Of a DNA stretch of 64,000 nucleotides, positions 39,431 through 47,450 are shown one piece after another (the first letter of the stretch is position 1; each line of letters starts with the position of its first letter). The notes below the pieces were generated by a model. The model was given only the letters and a program-made list of their open reading frames with translations, had not been told where the DNA came from and did not search any database. The stretch is from assembly GCF_009733595.1 (NCBI RefSeq), contig NZ_WOFH01000012.1, positions 124,001 through 188,000 on the forward strand, in the 5' to 3' direction. The position numbers and the translations under genes were made by a program. Origin of the DNA: Actinomadura litoris. GTDB lineage: Bacteria; Actinomycetota; Actinomycetes; Streptosporangiales; Streptosporangiaceae.

Positions 39431-40411
39431 ATGAGCCCTGGAAGGGCCGCCGCGCCCGACCTCGCCGAGCTGGAGCGCCGCGCCGCCGAACGCGGGCCCG
39501 CGTTCGGCGAGGGCGCCCACATCGTCTGCGACAACCTGGTGCGCATCTACAAGACCGACGGCGTCGAGGTCGTCGCGTTGCAGGGCCTGGACCTGCTCGT
39601 CGATCCCGGGGAGCTGGTCGCCATCGTCGGCGCGTCCGGGTCGGGCAAGTCCACGCTGCTCAACATCCTGTCGGGGCTGGACGTGCCGACCGCCGGGGTC
39701 GCCCGCGTCGCCGGGTCGGACCTGCTGACGATGGCGTCCAAGGAGCGGCTGCGGTTCCGCCGCGAGCAGGTCGGGTTCATCTGGCAGCAGACCGAGCGGA
39801 ACCTGCTGCCCTACCTGACCGCCGCGCAGAACGTCGAGCTGCCGATGCGGTTCGCCGGACGGGCCCGGCGCGCCCGCGTCTCCCGCGCGTCGGAGCTGCT
39901 CGGCATGCTCGGTGTCGGCGACTGCGCCGGACGGCGTCCCGCCGAGCTGTCGGGCGGGCAGCAGCAGCGCGTCGCGATCGCGGTCGCCGTGGCGAACGAG
40001 CCGCACGTCGTGCTCGCCGACGAGCCGACCGGCGAGCTGGACAGCACCACCGCCGAGGAGGTGTTCGGGGCGCTGCGCCGCGTCAACCGCGAGCTCGGCA
40101 CCACCACGATCGTCGTGACCCACGACGCCCAGGTCTCCGAGCGCGTCGACCGCACGGTCGGGATCCGCGACGGCCGCACCAGCAGCGAGGTCCGCCGCCG
40201 CGACGAGGCCGACGGGACGCGGGTCAGCGAGGAGTACGCCGTCCTCGACCGCGCCGGGCGCGTCCAGCTCCCGCGCGCGTTCACGCAGGCCCTCGACATG
40301 CGCGACCGCGTCCGCCTCGCGCTGGAGAGCGACCACGTCGGCGTCTGGCCGGACCGGAGCACGGGCCGGAGCACGGGCCGGAGCACCGAGCGGACCGAGG
40401 AGGGCGAATGA
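39431..40411 (+). CDS. ABC transporter ATPase (MacB/LolD type) with AbrB-like C-terminal hairpin
   Basis: 326 residues. Nucleotide-binding domain with Walker A GASGSGKST, Q-loop in WQQTERN, signature LSGGQQQR, Walker B VVLADEPTGELD and switch histidine VVTHD. The last 80 residues are not part of a standard ATPase: VLDRAGRVQLPRAF and MRDRVRLALESDHVGVWPD (about 270-305) look like a SpoVT/AbrB-type swapped hairpin, then a repetitive RSTGRSTGRSTE tail. The tail could bind DNA or a partner protein. Stop overlaps the next ATPase by ATGA. Confidence 0.92.
   Translation: MSPGRAAAPDLAELERRAAERGPAFGEGAHIVCDNLVRIYKTDGVEVVALQGLDLLVDPGELVAIVGASGSGKSTLLNILSGLDVPTAGVARVAGSDLLTMASKERLRFRREQVGFIWQQTERNLLPYLTAAQNVELPMRFAGRARRARVSRASELLGMLGVGDCAGRRPAELSGGQQQRVAIAVAVANEPHVVLADEPTGELDSTTAEEVFGALRRVNRELGTTTIVVTHDAQVSERVDRTVGIRDGRTSSEVRRRDEADGTRVSEEYAVLDRAGRVQLPRAFTQALDMRDRVRLALESDHVGVWPDRSTGRSTGRSTERTEEGE
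40355..40390 (+). repeat. 12-bp coding repeat, three copies
   Basis: CGGAGCACGGGC repeated three times (third copy diverged at its end), encoding Arg-Ser-Thr-Gly units at the ATPase C-terminus. Copy number could vary between strains by slippage. Confidence 0.85.
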
Positions 40412-41103
40412 CCGACCCGATGGTCGTCGTCGAGGACCTGAGCAAGACCTACCGCACGGGGAGGAACGAGGTCCACGCGCTGCGCGGGGCGAGCTTCACC
40501 GCCTCGCCCGGCGAGCTGGTCGCGATCAAGGGACGCTCCGGGTCCGGCAAGACGACCCTGCTCAACCTGATCGGCGGTCTCGACACGCCCGACGGCGGCA
40601 CCGTCCGCGTGGACGGGAGGGAGGTCGCCGCGCTCTCCGAGGACGCCCTGCTCGCGCTGCGCCGCGACGCGATCGGGTTCGTGTTCCAGTCGCACGGGCT
40701 GATCCCCGTGCTGTCGGCGGCCGAGAACGTCGAGGTGCCGCTGCGGCTGGCGCGCACGCCGCCCGCCGAGCGCGACGAGCGGGTCCGCGTGCTGCTCGGC
40801 CTCGTCGGGCTCGCCGACCACGCCGCGCAGCGCCCCTACGAGCTGTCGGGCGGGCAGCGCCAGCGCGTCGCCATCGCCCGCGCGCTCGCCAACCGGCCCC
40901 GGCTCGTCCTCGCCGACGAGCCCACCGGCCAGCTCGACTCCGAGACCGCAGCCGCGATCATGCCGCTGCTGCACGCGCTGGTCGCCAGCGAGGGCGTGAC
41001 CGTGCTGGTCGCCACCCACGACCCGGCGCTGCTGTCGGAGGCCGACCGCGTCCTGAACCTGGCGGACGGCGCGATCACCGAGACCCCGGTCCCGACCGGC
41101 TGA
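40408..41103 (+). CDS. ABC transporter ATPase (MacB/LolD type)
   Basis: 231 residues, a plain LolD/MacB-type nucleotide-binding subunit: Walker A GRSGSGKTT, Q-loop FVFQSHGLIP, signature LSGGQRQR, Walker B LVLADEPTGQLD, switch ATHD. It is the fourth gene of the exporter operon. Having two ATPases and two permeases in one operon suggests a four-subunit transporter with non-identical halves. Confidence 0.95.
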   Translation: MTDPMVVVEDLSKTYRTGRNEVHALRGASFTASPGELVAIKGRSGSGKTTLLNLIGGLDTPDGGTVRVDGREVAALSEDALLALRRDAIGFVFQSHGLIPVLSAAENVEVPLRLARTPPAERDERVRVLLGLVGLADHAAQRPYELSGGQRQRVAIARALANRPRLVLADEPTGQLDSETAAAIMPLLHALVASEGVTVLVATHDPALLSEADRVLNLADGAITETPVPTG

Positions 41104-41146
41104 TCTTGGGTAGGACCCGGGACGTCGCCGCGAGGAGGGGGAGCCG

Positions 41147-42349
41147 ATGCCGACGGTCGTGCTGGTGGGGACGCTCGACACCAAGGGCGCCGAGTACGGG
41201 TGGCTGCGCGGGCGGCTGCGCGGCCTCGGCTGCGAGGCCGTCGTGGTCGACGCGGGCACCGGGCCGCCGGGGATCGACCCGGACGTGCCCGCCGAGCGGG
41301 TCGCGCGGGAGGGCGGCGCGTCCCTGGAGGCGCTGCGCGAGGCGGGCGACCGCGGCGCGGCCGTGACGGCGATGGGCGAGGGGGCGGCCGCCGTGCTCGC
41401 CGAACTGCACGCCGCCGGACGGGTCGACGCCGTCCTCGCGGTGGGCGGCAGCGGCGGGTCCTCGATCGCGGCGCGCGCCGTCCGGGACCTGCCGATCGGG
41501 CTGCCCAAGCTGATCGTGTCCACGATGGCGTCCGGGGACGTCACCCCGTACGTGGGCGCCAAGGACGTGACGCTCACCTACAGCGTCGTGGACATCGCGG
41601 GCGTCAACCGGGTGTCGCGGCTCATCCTCGGCAACGCCGCCGCCGCGGTGGCCGGGATGGCGCACGCCCAGGCCGGGTCGGGGGCCGAGCCGGAGGAGGA
41701 CGGGCGGCCGCTGGTCGCCGCCTCGATGTTCGGCGTCACGACCCCGGCCGTGGACGCGGCGCGCGAGCGCCTGGAGCGGCTCGGCTACGAGGTGCTGGTC
41801 TTCCACGCGACCGGCGCGGGCGGACGGGCGCTGGAGGGCCTCGCCGCGAGCGGGCTCCTCGCGGGCGTCCTCGACCTGACCACGACGGAGCTGGCCGACG
41901 ACCTGGTCGGCGGGGTCCTGTCGGCGGGCCCCAACCGGCTGACGGCGGCCGGGCGGCGCGGGATCCCGCAGGTCGTGGCGCCGGGCGCGCTCGACATGGT
42001 CAACTTCGGGCCGCGCGACACCGTCCCGGAGCGGTTCGCGGGCCGCAACCTCTACGTCCACAACCCGACCGTCACGCTGATGCGGACCACGGCCGAGGAG
42101 ATGGCGGAGCTCGGCCGCCGGGTCGCCGCCAAGGTCGCGGCCGCGACCGGCCCCGCCGCGCTGCTGGTCCCGCTGCGCGGGGTGTCGGCGCTGGACGCGC
42201 CGGGCATGCCGTTCGAGGACGCGGCGGCCGACGCGGCGTGCTTCGCCGCGCTCGGCGGGGAGCCGCTCGACCTGCACGTCAACGATCCGGAGTTCGGCCG
42301 GGCGGCGGCCGAGCGGCTGCACGCGATGATCTCGGGGGGAGCGGCATGA
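41147..42349 (+). CDS. Tm-1-like ATP-binding protein, UPF0261 family
   Basis: 400 residues, family length. N-terminal VVLVGTLDTKGAEYGWL and the Gly-rich VGGSGGSSIAARAVRDLPIG are hallmarks of UPF0261, whose plant relative Tm-1 binds ATP and blocks tobamovirus replication; the bacterial role is not established. It overlaps the next gene by ATGA. In many bacteria these two genes are adjacent or fused, implying a shared reaction or complex. Confidence 0.93.
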   Translation: MPTVVLVGTLDTKGAEYGWLRGRLRGLGCEAVVVDAGTGPPGIDPDVPAERVAREGGASLEALREAGDRGAAVTAMGEGAAAVLAELHAAGRVDAVLAVGGSGGSSIAARAVRDLPIGLPKLIVSTMASGDVTPYVGAKDVTLTYSVVDIAGVNRVSRLILGNAAAAVAGMAHAQAGSGAEPEEDGRPLVAASMFGVTTPAVDAARERLERLGYEVLVFHATGAGGRALEGLAASGLLAGVLDLTTTELADDLVGGVLSAGPNRLTAAGRRGIPQVVAPGALDMVNFGPRDTVPERFAGRNLYVHNPTVTLMRTTAEEMAELGRRVAAKVAAATGPAALLVPLRGVSALDAPGMPFEDAAADAACFAALGGEPLDLHVNDPEFGRAAAERLHAMISGGAA

Positions 42350-43185
42350 AGCGCGAGAGCGTCCTGGCGCGGCTGCGCGCCGCCGTCGCGGCGGGCGAGC
42401 CGGTCGTCGGCGCGGGCGCGGGCACGGGCCTGTCGGCCAAGTGCGCCGAGTCCGGCGGCGTCGATCTGATCATCATCTACAACTCGGGCCGGTACCGGAT
42501 GGCGGGGCGCGGGTCGCTCGCCGGGCTGCTGCCCTACGGCGACGCGAACCAGATCGTCGTGGACATGGCCGCGGAGGTGCTGCCGGTCGTGCGGGACACG
42601 CCCGTCCTCGCCGGTGTCTGCGGCACGGACCCGTTCCGCCTCATGCCCGTCTTCCTCGACCAGTTGAAGGCGATGGGCTTCGCGGGCGTGCAGAACTTCC
42701 CGACCGTCGGCCTCTACGACGGGGTGTTCCGGCAGAACCTCGAAGAGACCGGGATGGGCTACGGCCTGGAGGTCGAGATGGTCCGCCTCGCCCGCGAGCG
42801 CGACCTGGTCACCGCGCCCTACGTGTTCGACGAGGACCAGGCGCGGGCGATGGCGGAGGCGGGCGCCGACGTCCTGGTCCCGCACGTCGGGCTGACCGCC
42901 AAGGGCAGCATCGGCGCGGGCACCGCGCTCACGCTGGACGAGGCGGTCGCGCGGGTGCAGGCCATGCGGGACGCGGCGCACGCCGTCCGCCCGGAGGTGC
43001 TGGTGCTGTGCCACGGCGGCCCCATCGCCGAACCCGAGGACGCCGCCTACGTGCTGGCGCGCACCGAGGGCGTCGTCGGGTTCTTCGGCGCCTCCTCGGT
43101 CGAGCGGCTGCCGACCGAGCGCGCGATCACCGCGCAGGCGGCCGCGTTCAAGAACCTCCCCCTCTCCGGCGACGAGGAGTCCTGA
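42346..43185 (+). CDS. Phosphoenolpyruvate hydrolase-family TIM-barrel protein
   Basis: 279 residues. VVGAGAGTGLSAKCAESGGV, LIIIYNSGRYRMAGRGSLAG and FFGASSVERLPTE are typical of the PEP-hydrolase/IGPS-like TIM-barrel family that accompanies UPF0261 proteins. A hydrolase or lyase acting on a carboxylated small metabolite is likely; the name comes from annotation and not from proven chemistry. ATGA coupling upstream, TGATG coupling to the cupin downstream. Confidence 0.92.
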   Translation: MKRESVLARLRAAVAAGEPVVGAGAGTGLSAKCAESGGVDLIIIYNSGRYRMAGRGSLAGLLPYGDANQIVVDMAAEVLPVVRDTPVLAGVCGTDPFRLMPVFLDQLKAMGFAGVQNFPTVGLYDGVFRQNLEETGMGYGLEVEMVRLARERDLVTAPYVFDEDQARAMAEAGADVLVPHVGLTAKGSIGAGTALTLDEAVARVQAMRDAAHAVRPEVLVLCHGGPIAEPEDAAYVLARTEGVVGFFGASSVERLPTERAITAQAAAFKNLPLSGDEES

Positions 43186-43592
43186 TGCTGCTGACGCCCG
43201 GCGACGTGGCCACGATGACCTTCGACTGGGGGTCGATCAAATGGTTCGTCACCCCGACCGGCGTGCCCGGCGCGTCCAGCACGTTCGGCGAGGTGATCGT
43301 CAACCCGGGCGAGGGGCACGCGCGGCACCGCCACCCGGCCGCCGAGGAGATCATCTACGTGGTGTCCGGCGAGGCGACCCAGATGGTGGACGACGGGGAG
43401 CCGTTCACGATCAGGGAGGGCGACGCCGTCCACATCCCGAAGGGCGCCTGGCACTCGACCTACAACGAGACCTGGCGCCCGCTCCGGCTGATCGTCACCT
43501 ACACGCCGGGCGGTGAGGAGAAGGCGCTCGAAGCGGCGCCGGACCACCGCCGCCACGACGCCGGAACGACCCCCCGGTGGCGCCGCGCGTGA
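43185..43592 (+). CDS. Cupin-domain protein
   Basis: 135 residues, one cupin barrel. Motif 1 GEGHARHRHPAAEEIIYVVSG (His, His, Glu ligands) and motif 2 GDAVHIPKGAWHSTYN give the usual His3Glu metal site. The start shares a base with the upstream stop (TGATG), with GAGGAG before it. Probably an isomerase or dioxygenase working with the two preceding proteins. Confidence 0.9.
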   Translation: MLLTPGDVATMTFDWGSIKWFVTPTGVPGASSTFGEVIVNPGEGHARHRHPAAEEIIYVVSGEATQMVDDGEPFTIREGDAVHIPKGAWHSTYNETWRPLRLIVTYTPGGEEKALEAAPDHRRHDAGTTPRWRRA

Positions 43593-43606
43593 CCCGCCGG
43601 CCGTGT

Positions 43607-44872
43607 CTAGGCGTGTGACCAGCCGTCGAGCCCCTCGCCGGTCAGCAGCACGTCGAACGCGGCGTCGGCGGCGCCGGTCAGCGGGCTCAGCGGCCCGAGC
43701 GCCGAGGTCACCAGGGGCGGCGGGTCGCTCCGCCGGTGCCGCATCAGGGCCGCCGCGTAGCCGTCCGCGAGCGCGTTCGGCACCGTCACCGCGAGGTCGA
43801 CGGCCAGGCCGGACAGCGTCACCATGCCGGGGTCCAGCGCGTTGACGAGGGCTCCGGCGCCGCGTCCGAGGGCCCGCGCGGCGGCGGTGACGGCCTCCCG
43901 CGCGGCCGGGTCGGTCCGCGCCGCCTTGATGATCTGGTCGGCCGCCGCGCGCGGGTCGCGCGGCGGGCGGCGGCCGAGCGCGCGCGCCATGGCCCGCCCG
44001 TCGACCTCCAGGTCCCAGCAGCCGCGCGCCCCGCACGGGCACTCCAGCGCGGGATCGCCGAAGGGCATGTGGCCGAACTCGCCGCCCGCGCCGGTCGCGC
44101 CGTCCATCGGGCGCCCGTCCACGACGAGGACGCCGCCCACCCCGACCTCGACCGACAGGTGCAGCACGACGCGCGCGCCCGCGCCCGCCCCGCGCCGCGC
44201 CTCGGCCAGCCCGGCGAGCGAGGCGTCGTTGCCGACCAGCACCGCGACGCCCGGCGGCGCCAGCCGCGCGAGGTCGACGTCGCGCCACCCGAGCCCCGAC
44301 GCCTGGACGACCGTCGTCCCCTGCACGATCCCCGCGACCGACACCGACACCGCGCGGACCCGCCGCCCGTAGCGGTCGTGCACGTCCCGCACCCGCTCGG
44401 CGACCAGGTCGAGCACGTCCACCCGCCGGGTGTGCGTGCCCGAGGACGACTCGACGACGACGCCGCCGAGTTCGACGCACGCCACCCACCACCGCTCGTG
44501 GCTGATGTCGACCGCGCACACCAGCGGCCCGCCCGGATGCGCCCGCAGCGCGGGGGAGGGGCGGCCGCGCCCGCCGGTCCGCGCGGGGGCGGCCTCCTCC
44601 AGCAGCCGCGCCGCCTTGAGCCGCGCGGTGATCTCGGTGGCCGACCCGCTGCTCAGACCGAGCGCGCGCGCCGCGTCCGCCCGCGTCACCGAGGGGTGGA
44701 CGTGGACGTGCCGCAGCACCGCCAGCGCCCCCTGGTTCCGCAACGCGCGGGCTGAGTGCGCGTGGGCGGAGTTCGCGTGCGCGGAGGGCGCGCGGGCCGG
44801 CCGCGCCCCCTGGTCGGGGTGCGGCGCCCACGCCGGATCATCACCTCCGCGCCACGCGTCCTTCGTCTGCAT
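43607..44872 (-). CDS. ROK-family transcriptional repressor
   Basis: 421 residues. A low-complexity His/Ala/Ser N-terminus (about 45 residues), a winged helix-turn-helix (VTRADAARALGLSSGSATEI), then the ROK sugar-kinase-like domain with GNDASLAGLAEA, AGGEFGHMPFG and the zinc motif CPCGARGCWD. The kinase-like part binds a sugar or sugar phosphate and relieves repression. Divergent from the MFS permease; the TATCCTCG palindrome between them is its likely operator. The preceding cupin operon converges on it and may be its second target. Confidence 0.93.
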   Translation of the reverse strand: MQTKDAWRGGDDPAWAPHPDQGARPARAPSAHANSAHAHSARALRNQGALAVLRHVHVHPSVTRADAARALGLSSGSATEITARLKAARLLEEAAPARTGGRGRPSPALRAHPGGPLVCAVDISHERWWVACVELGGVVVESSSGTHTRRVDVLDLVAERVRDVHDRYGRRVRAVSVSVAGIVQGTTVVQASGLGWRDVDLARLAPPGVAVLVGNDASLAGLAEARRGAGAGARVVLHLSVEVGVGGVLVVDGRPMDGATGAGGEFGHMPFGDPALECPCGARGCWDLEVDGRAMARALGRRPPRDPRAAADQIIKAARTDPAAREAVTAAARALGRGAGALVNALDPGMVTLSGLAVDLAVTVPNALADGYAAALMRHRRSDPPPLVTSALGPLSPLTGAADAAFDVLLTGEGLDGWSHA

Positions 44873-44897
44873 AGTGACATCCTTGCTGGTCAGGGCT

Positions 44898-44918
44898 TAT
44901 CCTCGCGGTCCGAGGATA
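44898..44918. promoter_or_regulatory. ROK operator candidate, perfect hyphenated palindrome
   Basis: TATCCTCG-CGGTC-CGAGGATA: 8-bp arms, 5-bp spacer, in the 70 bp between the ROK start and the leader ORF. The centre is 36 bp from the ROK start codon and 35 bp from the leader ATG, so one bound repressor could silence both. Confidence 0.7.
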
Positions 44919-44942
44919 TTCTCCGACCCACGAGGGAGAGCC

Positions 44943-45023
44943 ATGCGTATCCGGATCGAGACCCGAACCAAGACGCGAACTCGGACCCGAACCGCCCGCC
45001 ACGACGGAAGGCCCGCGTCATGA
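44943..45023 (+). CDS. Leader ORF, 26 aa, Arg/Thr repeat peptide
   Basis: ATG 44943 has a strong GAGGGAGAG ribosome site and encodes 26 residues, beginning MRIRIETRTKTRTRTRTARH: alternating Arg and Thr. Its stop overlaps a second ATG (ATGA), whose 5-codon ORF in turn overlaps the MFS start. The permease itself has no ribosome site of its own, so its translation seems to depend on ribosomes arriving from this leader. A run of Arg codons could make it an attenuator or a stalling sensor; it may equally be just a ribosome loader. Confidence 0.6.
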   Translation: MRIRIETRTKTRTRTRTARHDGRPAS

Positions 45024-45037
45024 GCCCCCGGTCATGA
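45020..45037 (+). CDS. Five-codon linker ORF (MSPRS)
   Basis: ATG 45020 overlaps the leader stop and its TGA (45035-45037) overlaps the MFS ATG at 45034. The two successive ATGA junctions form a re-initiation relay. Too short to encode a functional protein. Confidence 0.5.
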   Translation: MSPRS

Positions 45038-46230
45038 CGCCCACCGCGACCCCCACCGCGCGGGGCACGGCGCGCACGGCCGGGACCCTCGGCCTCTACG
45101 CGGCCTTCGGCTGCCTCGGCTACCTGCTCACCGGCATCGGGGCCATCCTTCCGGAACTGCGCGCCGAACGCGGGCTGCCACGCGCCGAGGCCGCGCTCTA
45201 CTCCTCGGCCTTCGCGCTCGGGCTCGTCGTGGTCGGGCTGGTCGGGCACCGGCTCGCGGTCCGGCTCGGCCGGCACGCGATCCCGACCGCGCTGGCGGCG
45301 CTCGTCAGCGGCGCCACCGTGATGGCGGTCAGCGGCGGACGCCTCGGCGTCGGCTTCGGCGCGCTGCTGACCGGCCTCGGCGGCGCCGGGCTCGTGCAGG
45401 TGGTGCCGTCCGCGCTGCGCGCCGTCCACGGCGGCGAGGCGACGGTGCCGATCGGCGAGGCGAACGCGGTGTCCAGCGCCGGTTCGGTGCTCGCGCCGCC
45501 GATCATCGGGATGGCGCTCGCGCACGGCCTCGGCTGGCGCGCCGCGTTCGCGATCCCGCCGCTGGCGCTCGGCGCGGCGCTGCTGCTGACCCGCTCGGTC
45601 GTGATCCCGGCCCAGCCCGCGACGCCCACCGAGGAGGCGAAGGCCCCGACAGAGGCGGCGGACGAACCGGAGCGTCGCCCCCAGGGGGTGTCGTTCTTCG
45701 GCCGCTGGTGCGATCTCGTCCTCGCCGTGGGGGTGGAGTTCTGCATGGTCTTCTGGGCCGCGGACTTCCTGCACCACGTCAAGGGGCTCGGCTCCGGCAC
45801 CGCGACCACGCTGTCGGCGGCGTTCGTGCTCGGCATGGCCTCCGGACGCGTGGCCTCCGGGCCCGTCGTCCGCGCCGTCCGGCGGCCCGACCGGATCCTC
45901 GCGCTGGCCGCGCTGCTCGCGCTGGCCGGGTTCGCCGCGCTGTGGACCGTTCCCGCGCCGTTCGCCGTCGCGGGCCTGCTCGTGATGGGGCTCGGCGTGG
46001 CGCTGCTCTACCCGGTGATCCTGTCCGAGGCGCTGGCGGCGTGGCCGACGCGTCCCGTCCAGGCGGCGGGACGGTGCGCGCTGGCCTCCGGCGTCGCGAT
46101 CGGCACGGCGCCGCTGTTCCTCGGCGCGCTCGCCGACGCCACCACGCTCCGCACCGCCGTGTTCGTGGCGCCCGCGCTGCTGCTGATCCTGCTCTCGCGT
46201 TGCGGGCGGCGGCTCAGCGCGACGGATTGA
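45034..46230 (+). CDS. MFS transporter, 12 helices
   Basis: 398 residues: helices begin at GTLGLYAAFGCLGYLLTGIG, a motif A-like loop follows helix 2 (VGHRLAVRLGRHAIP), and the central cytoplasmic loop is rich in Glu/Ala (about residues 185-215). It is a cytoplasmic-membrane permease of unknown substrate. Under ROK control by layout, it probably imports or exports a sugar-derived compound handled by the Tm-1-like/PEP-hydrolase/cupin enzymes. ATG 45034 is coupled to the leader relay. Confidence 0.9.
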   Translation: MTPTATPTARGTARTAGTLGLYAAFGCLGYLLTGIGAILPELRAERGLPRAEAALYSSAFALGLVVVGLVGHRLAVRLGRHAIPTALAALVSGATVMAVSGGRLGVGFGALLTGLGGAGLVQVVPSALRAVHGGEATVPIGEANAVSSAGSVLAPPIIGMALAHGLGWRAAFAIPPLALGAALLLTRSVVIPAQPATPTEEAKAPTEAADEPERRPQGVSFFGRWCDLVLAVGVEFCMVFWAADFLHHVKGLGSGTATTLSAAFVLGMASGRVASGPVVRAVRRPDRILALAALLALAGFAALWTVPAPFAVAGLLVMGLGVALLYPVILSEALAAWPTRPVQAAGRCALASGVAIGTAPLFLGALADATTLRTAVFVAPALLLILLSRCGRRLSATD

Positions 46231-46322
46231 TCACCGAGACGACATTTTCGTTCGCGGAATGTTCGCCTCGGCGGTGTCGGACGGCGGCCGGGAGGACGCG
46301 CTCCGAAGAGAGCCTTCCGGCC

Positions 46323-47450
46323 GTGAAGGTCGCCATCGTGACCGAGTCGTTCCTGCCCCGGGTCAACGGGGTGACGGGTTCGGTCTGCCGCGTTCTCGAA
46401 CACCTCGCCGCCCATGGCCACGAGGCCCTCGTGGTCGCTCCCGGGCCTGCCCCGAGCTCCTACGCGGGCGCGCGCGTCGCGCCCGTGCGGGGCATGGCCC
46501 TGCCCTGCTACCCGACGTTCGCCGTGGGGGTGCCGACCAGGCGCGTCACCGCGATCCTGCGCGACTTCGGGCCCGACGTCGTCCATCTCGCCTCGCCGCT
46601 CGTACTCGGCGCGTCCGGGCTCGCCGCCGCGAACCGGCTCGGCGTGCCCGCCGCCGCGGTCTTCCAGACCGATGTCGCCGGGTTCGCCCGCCGGTACGGG
46701 CTGCGCGGCGCCGATCCGATCATCTGGTGGTGGCTGCGCCGCCTGCACGGCCGCGCCGCGCTGACGCTCGCGCCGTCCACGCCCGTCCTCGCGGAGCTGG
46801 AGCGGCGGGGCGTCCCGCGCCTGGCCCGCTGGGGGCGGGGCGTGGACCGCGCCCGCTTCCACCCCTCGCACCGCTCGGCGGAGGTGCGGGCCCGCCTGGC
46901 ACCCGACGGCGTCGCGCTCGTCGGCTATGTCGGACGCCTCGCCGCCGAGAAGCGCCCCGGCCTGCTCACCCGGCTCGTCGGCATCCCCGGCGCCCGGCTG
47001 GTCGTGGTCGGGGACGGCCCGGAGGAGGGGCGCCTGCGCCGCCTCATGCCCGACGCGGTCTTCACCGGGTTCCGCACCGGGACGGAGCTGTCGGAGCTGG
47101 TCGCCTCGCTCGACGTGTTCGTGCACACCGGCGCCGACGACACGTTCTGCCAGGCCGTCCAGGAGGGCCTGGCCTCGGGCGTGCCGGTGGTCGCCGCGGC
47201 GGCCGGCGGTCCGCTGGACCTCGTCCGGCCGGGGGTGAACGGCCTGCTGTACGCGCCGGACGACGGCGGGGAGCTGCGCGCGGCCGTCGCCACGCTCGTG
47301 GACGACGTCCGGACGCGGCGGCGCATGGCCGTCCAGGCGGCGGAGTCGGTGCGCGGACGCGACTGGGAGACCGTGTGCGGGGAGCTGATGGGCCACTACC
47401 GGGACCTCGTCCACGGCGCCGCCGACCGCCCGGCCGAGAGCGCCGCCTGA
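46323..47450 (+). CDS. GT4 glycosyltransferase, MgtA-like mannosyltransferase
   Basis: 375 residues, GT-B fold. N-terminal VKVAIVTESFLPRVNGVTGS is typical of GDP-mannose-dependent alpha-mannosyltransferases of the MgtA/PimB type. The nucleotide-binding half has VGYVGRLAAEKRP and the EX7E region EGLASGVPVVAAAAGG is present as QEGLASG. It would act on the cytoplasmic face, transferring mannose or another hexose to a glycolipid or glycan. GTG 46323 is chosen by homology; its ribosome site is weak. Stop and next start share TGATG. Confidence 0.88.
   Translation: MKVAIVTESFLPRVNGVTGSVCRVLEHLAAHGHEALVVAPGPAPSSYAGARVAPVRGMALPCYPTFAVGVPTRRVTAILRDFGPDVVHLASPLVLGASGLAAANRLGVPAAAVFQTDVAGFARRYGLRGADPIIWWWLRRLHGRAALTLAPSTPVLAELERRGVPRLARWGRGVDRARFHPSHRSAEVRARLAPDGVALVGYVGRLAAEKRPGLLTRLVGIPGARLVVVGDGPEEGRLRRLMPDAVFTGFRTGTELSELVASLDVFVHTGADDTFCQAVQEGLASGVPVVAAAAGGPLDLVRPGVNGLLYAPDDGGELRAAVATLVDDVRTRRRMAVQAAESVRGRDWETVCGELMGHYRDLVHGAADRPAESAA

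Noticed and set aside
35704..39546. Very long open frame on the minus strand (1,280 codons)
   Set aside because: Antisense to two clear FtsX-type permeases; its residues are the Arg/Gly/Ala-rich pattern of a shadow frame in high-GC DNA. The same holds for the minus-strand frame at 33464-36610 and many others.
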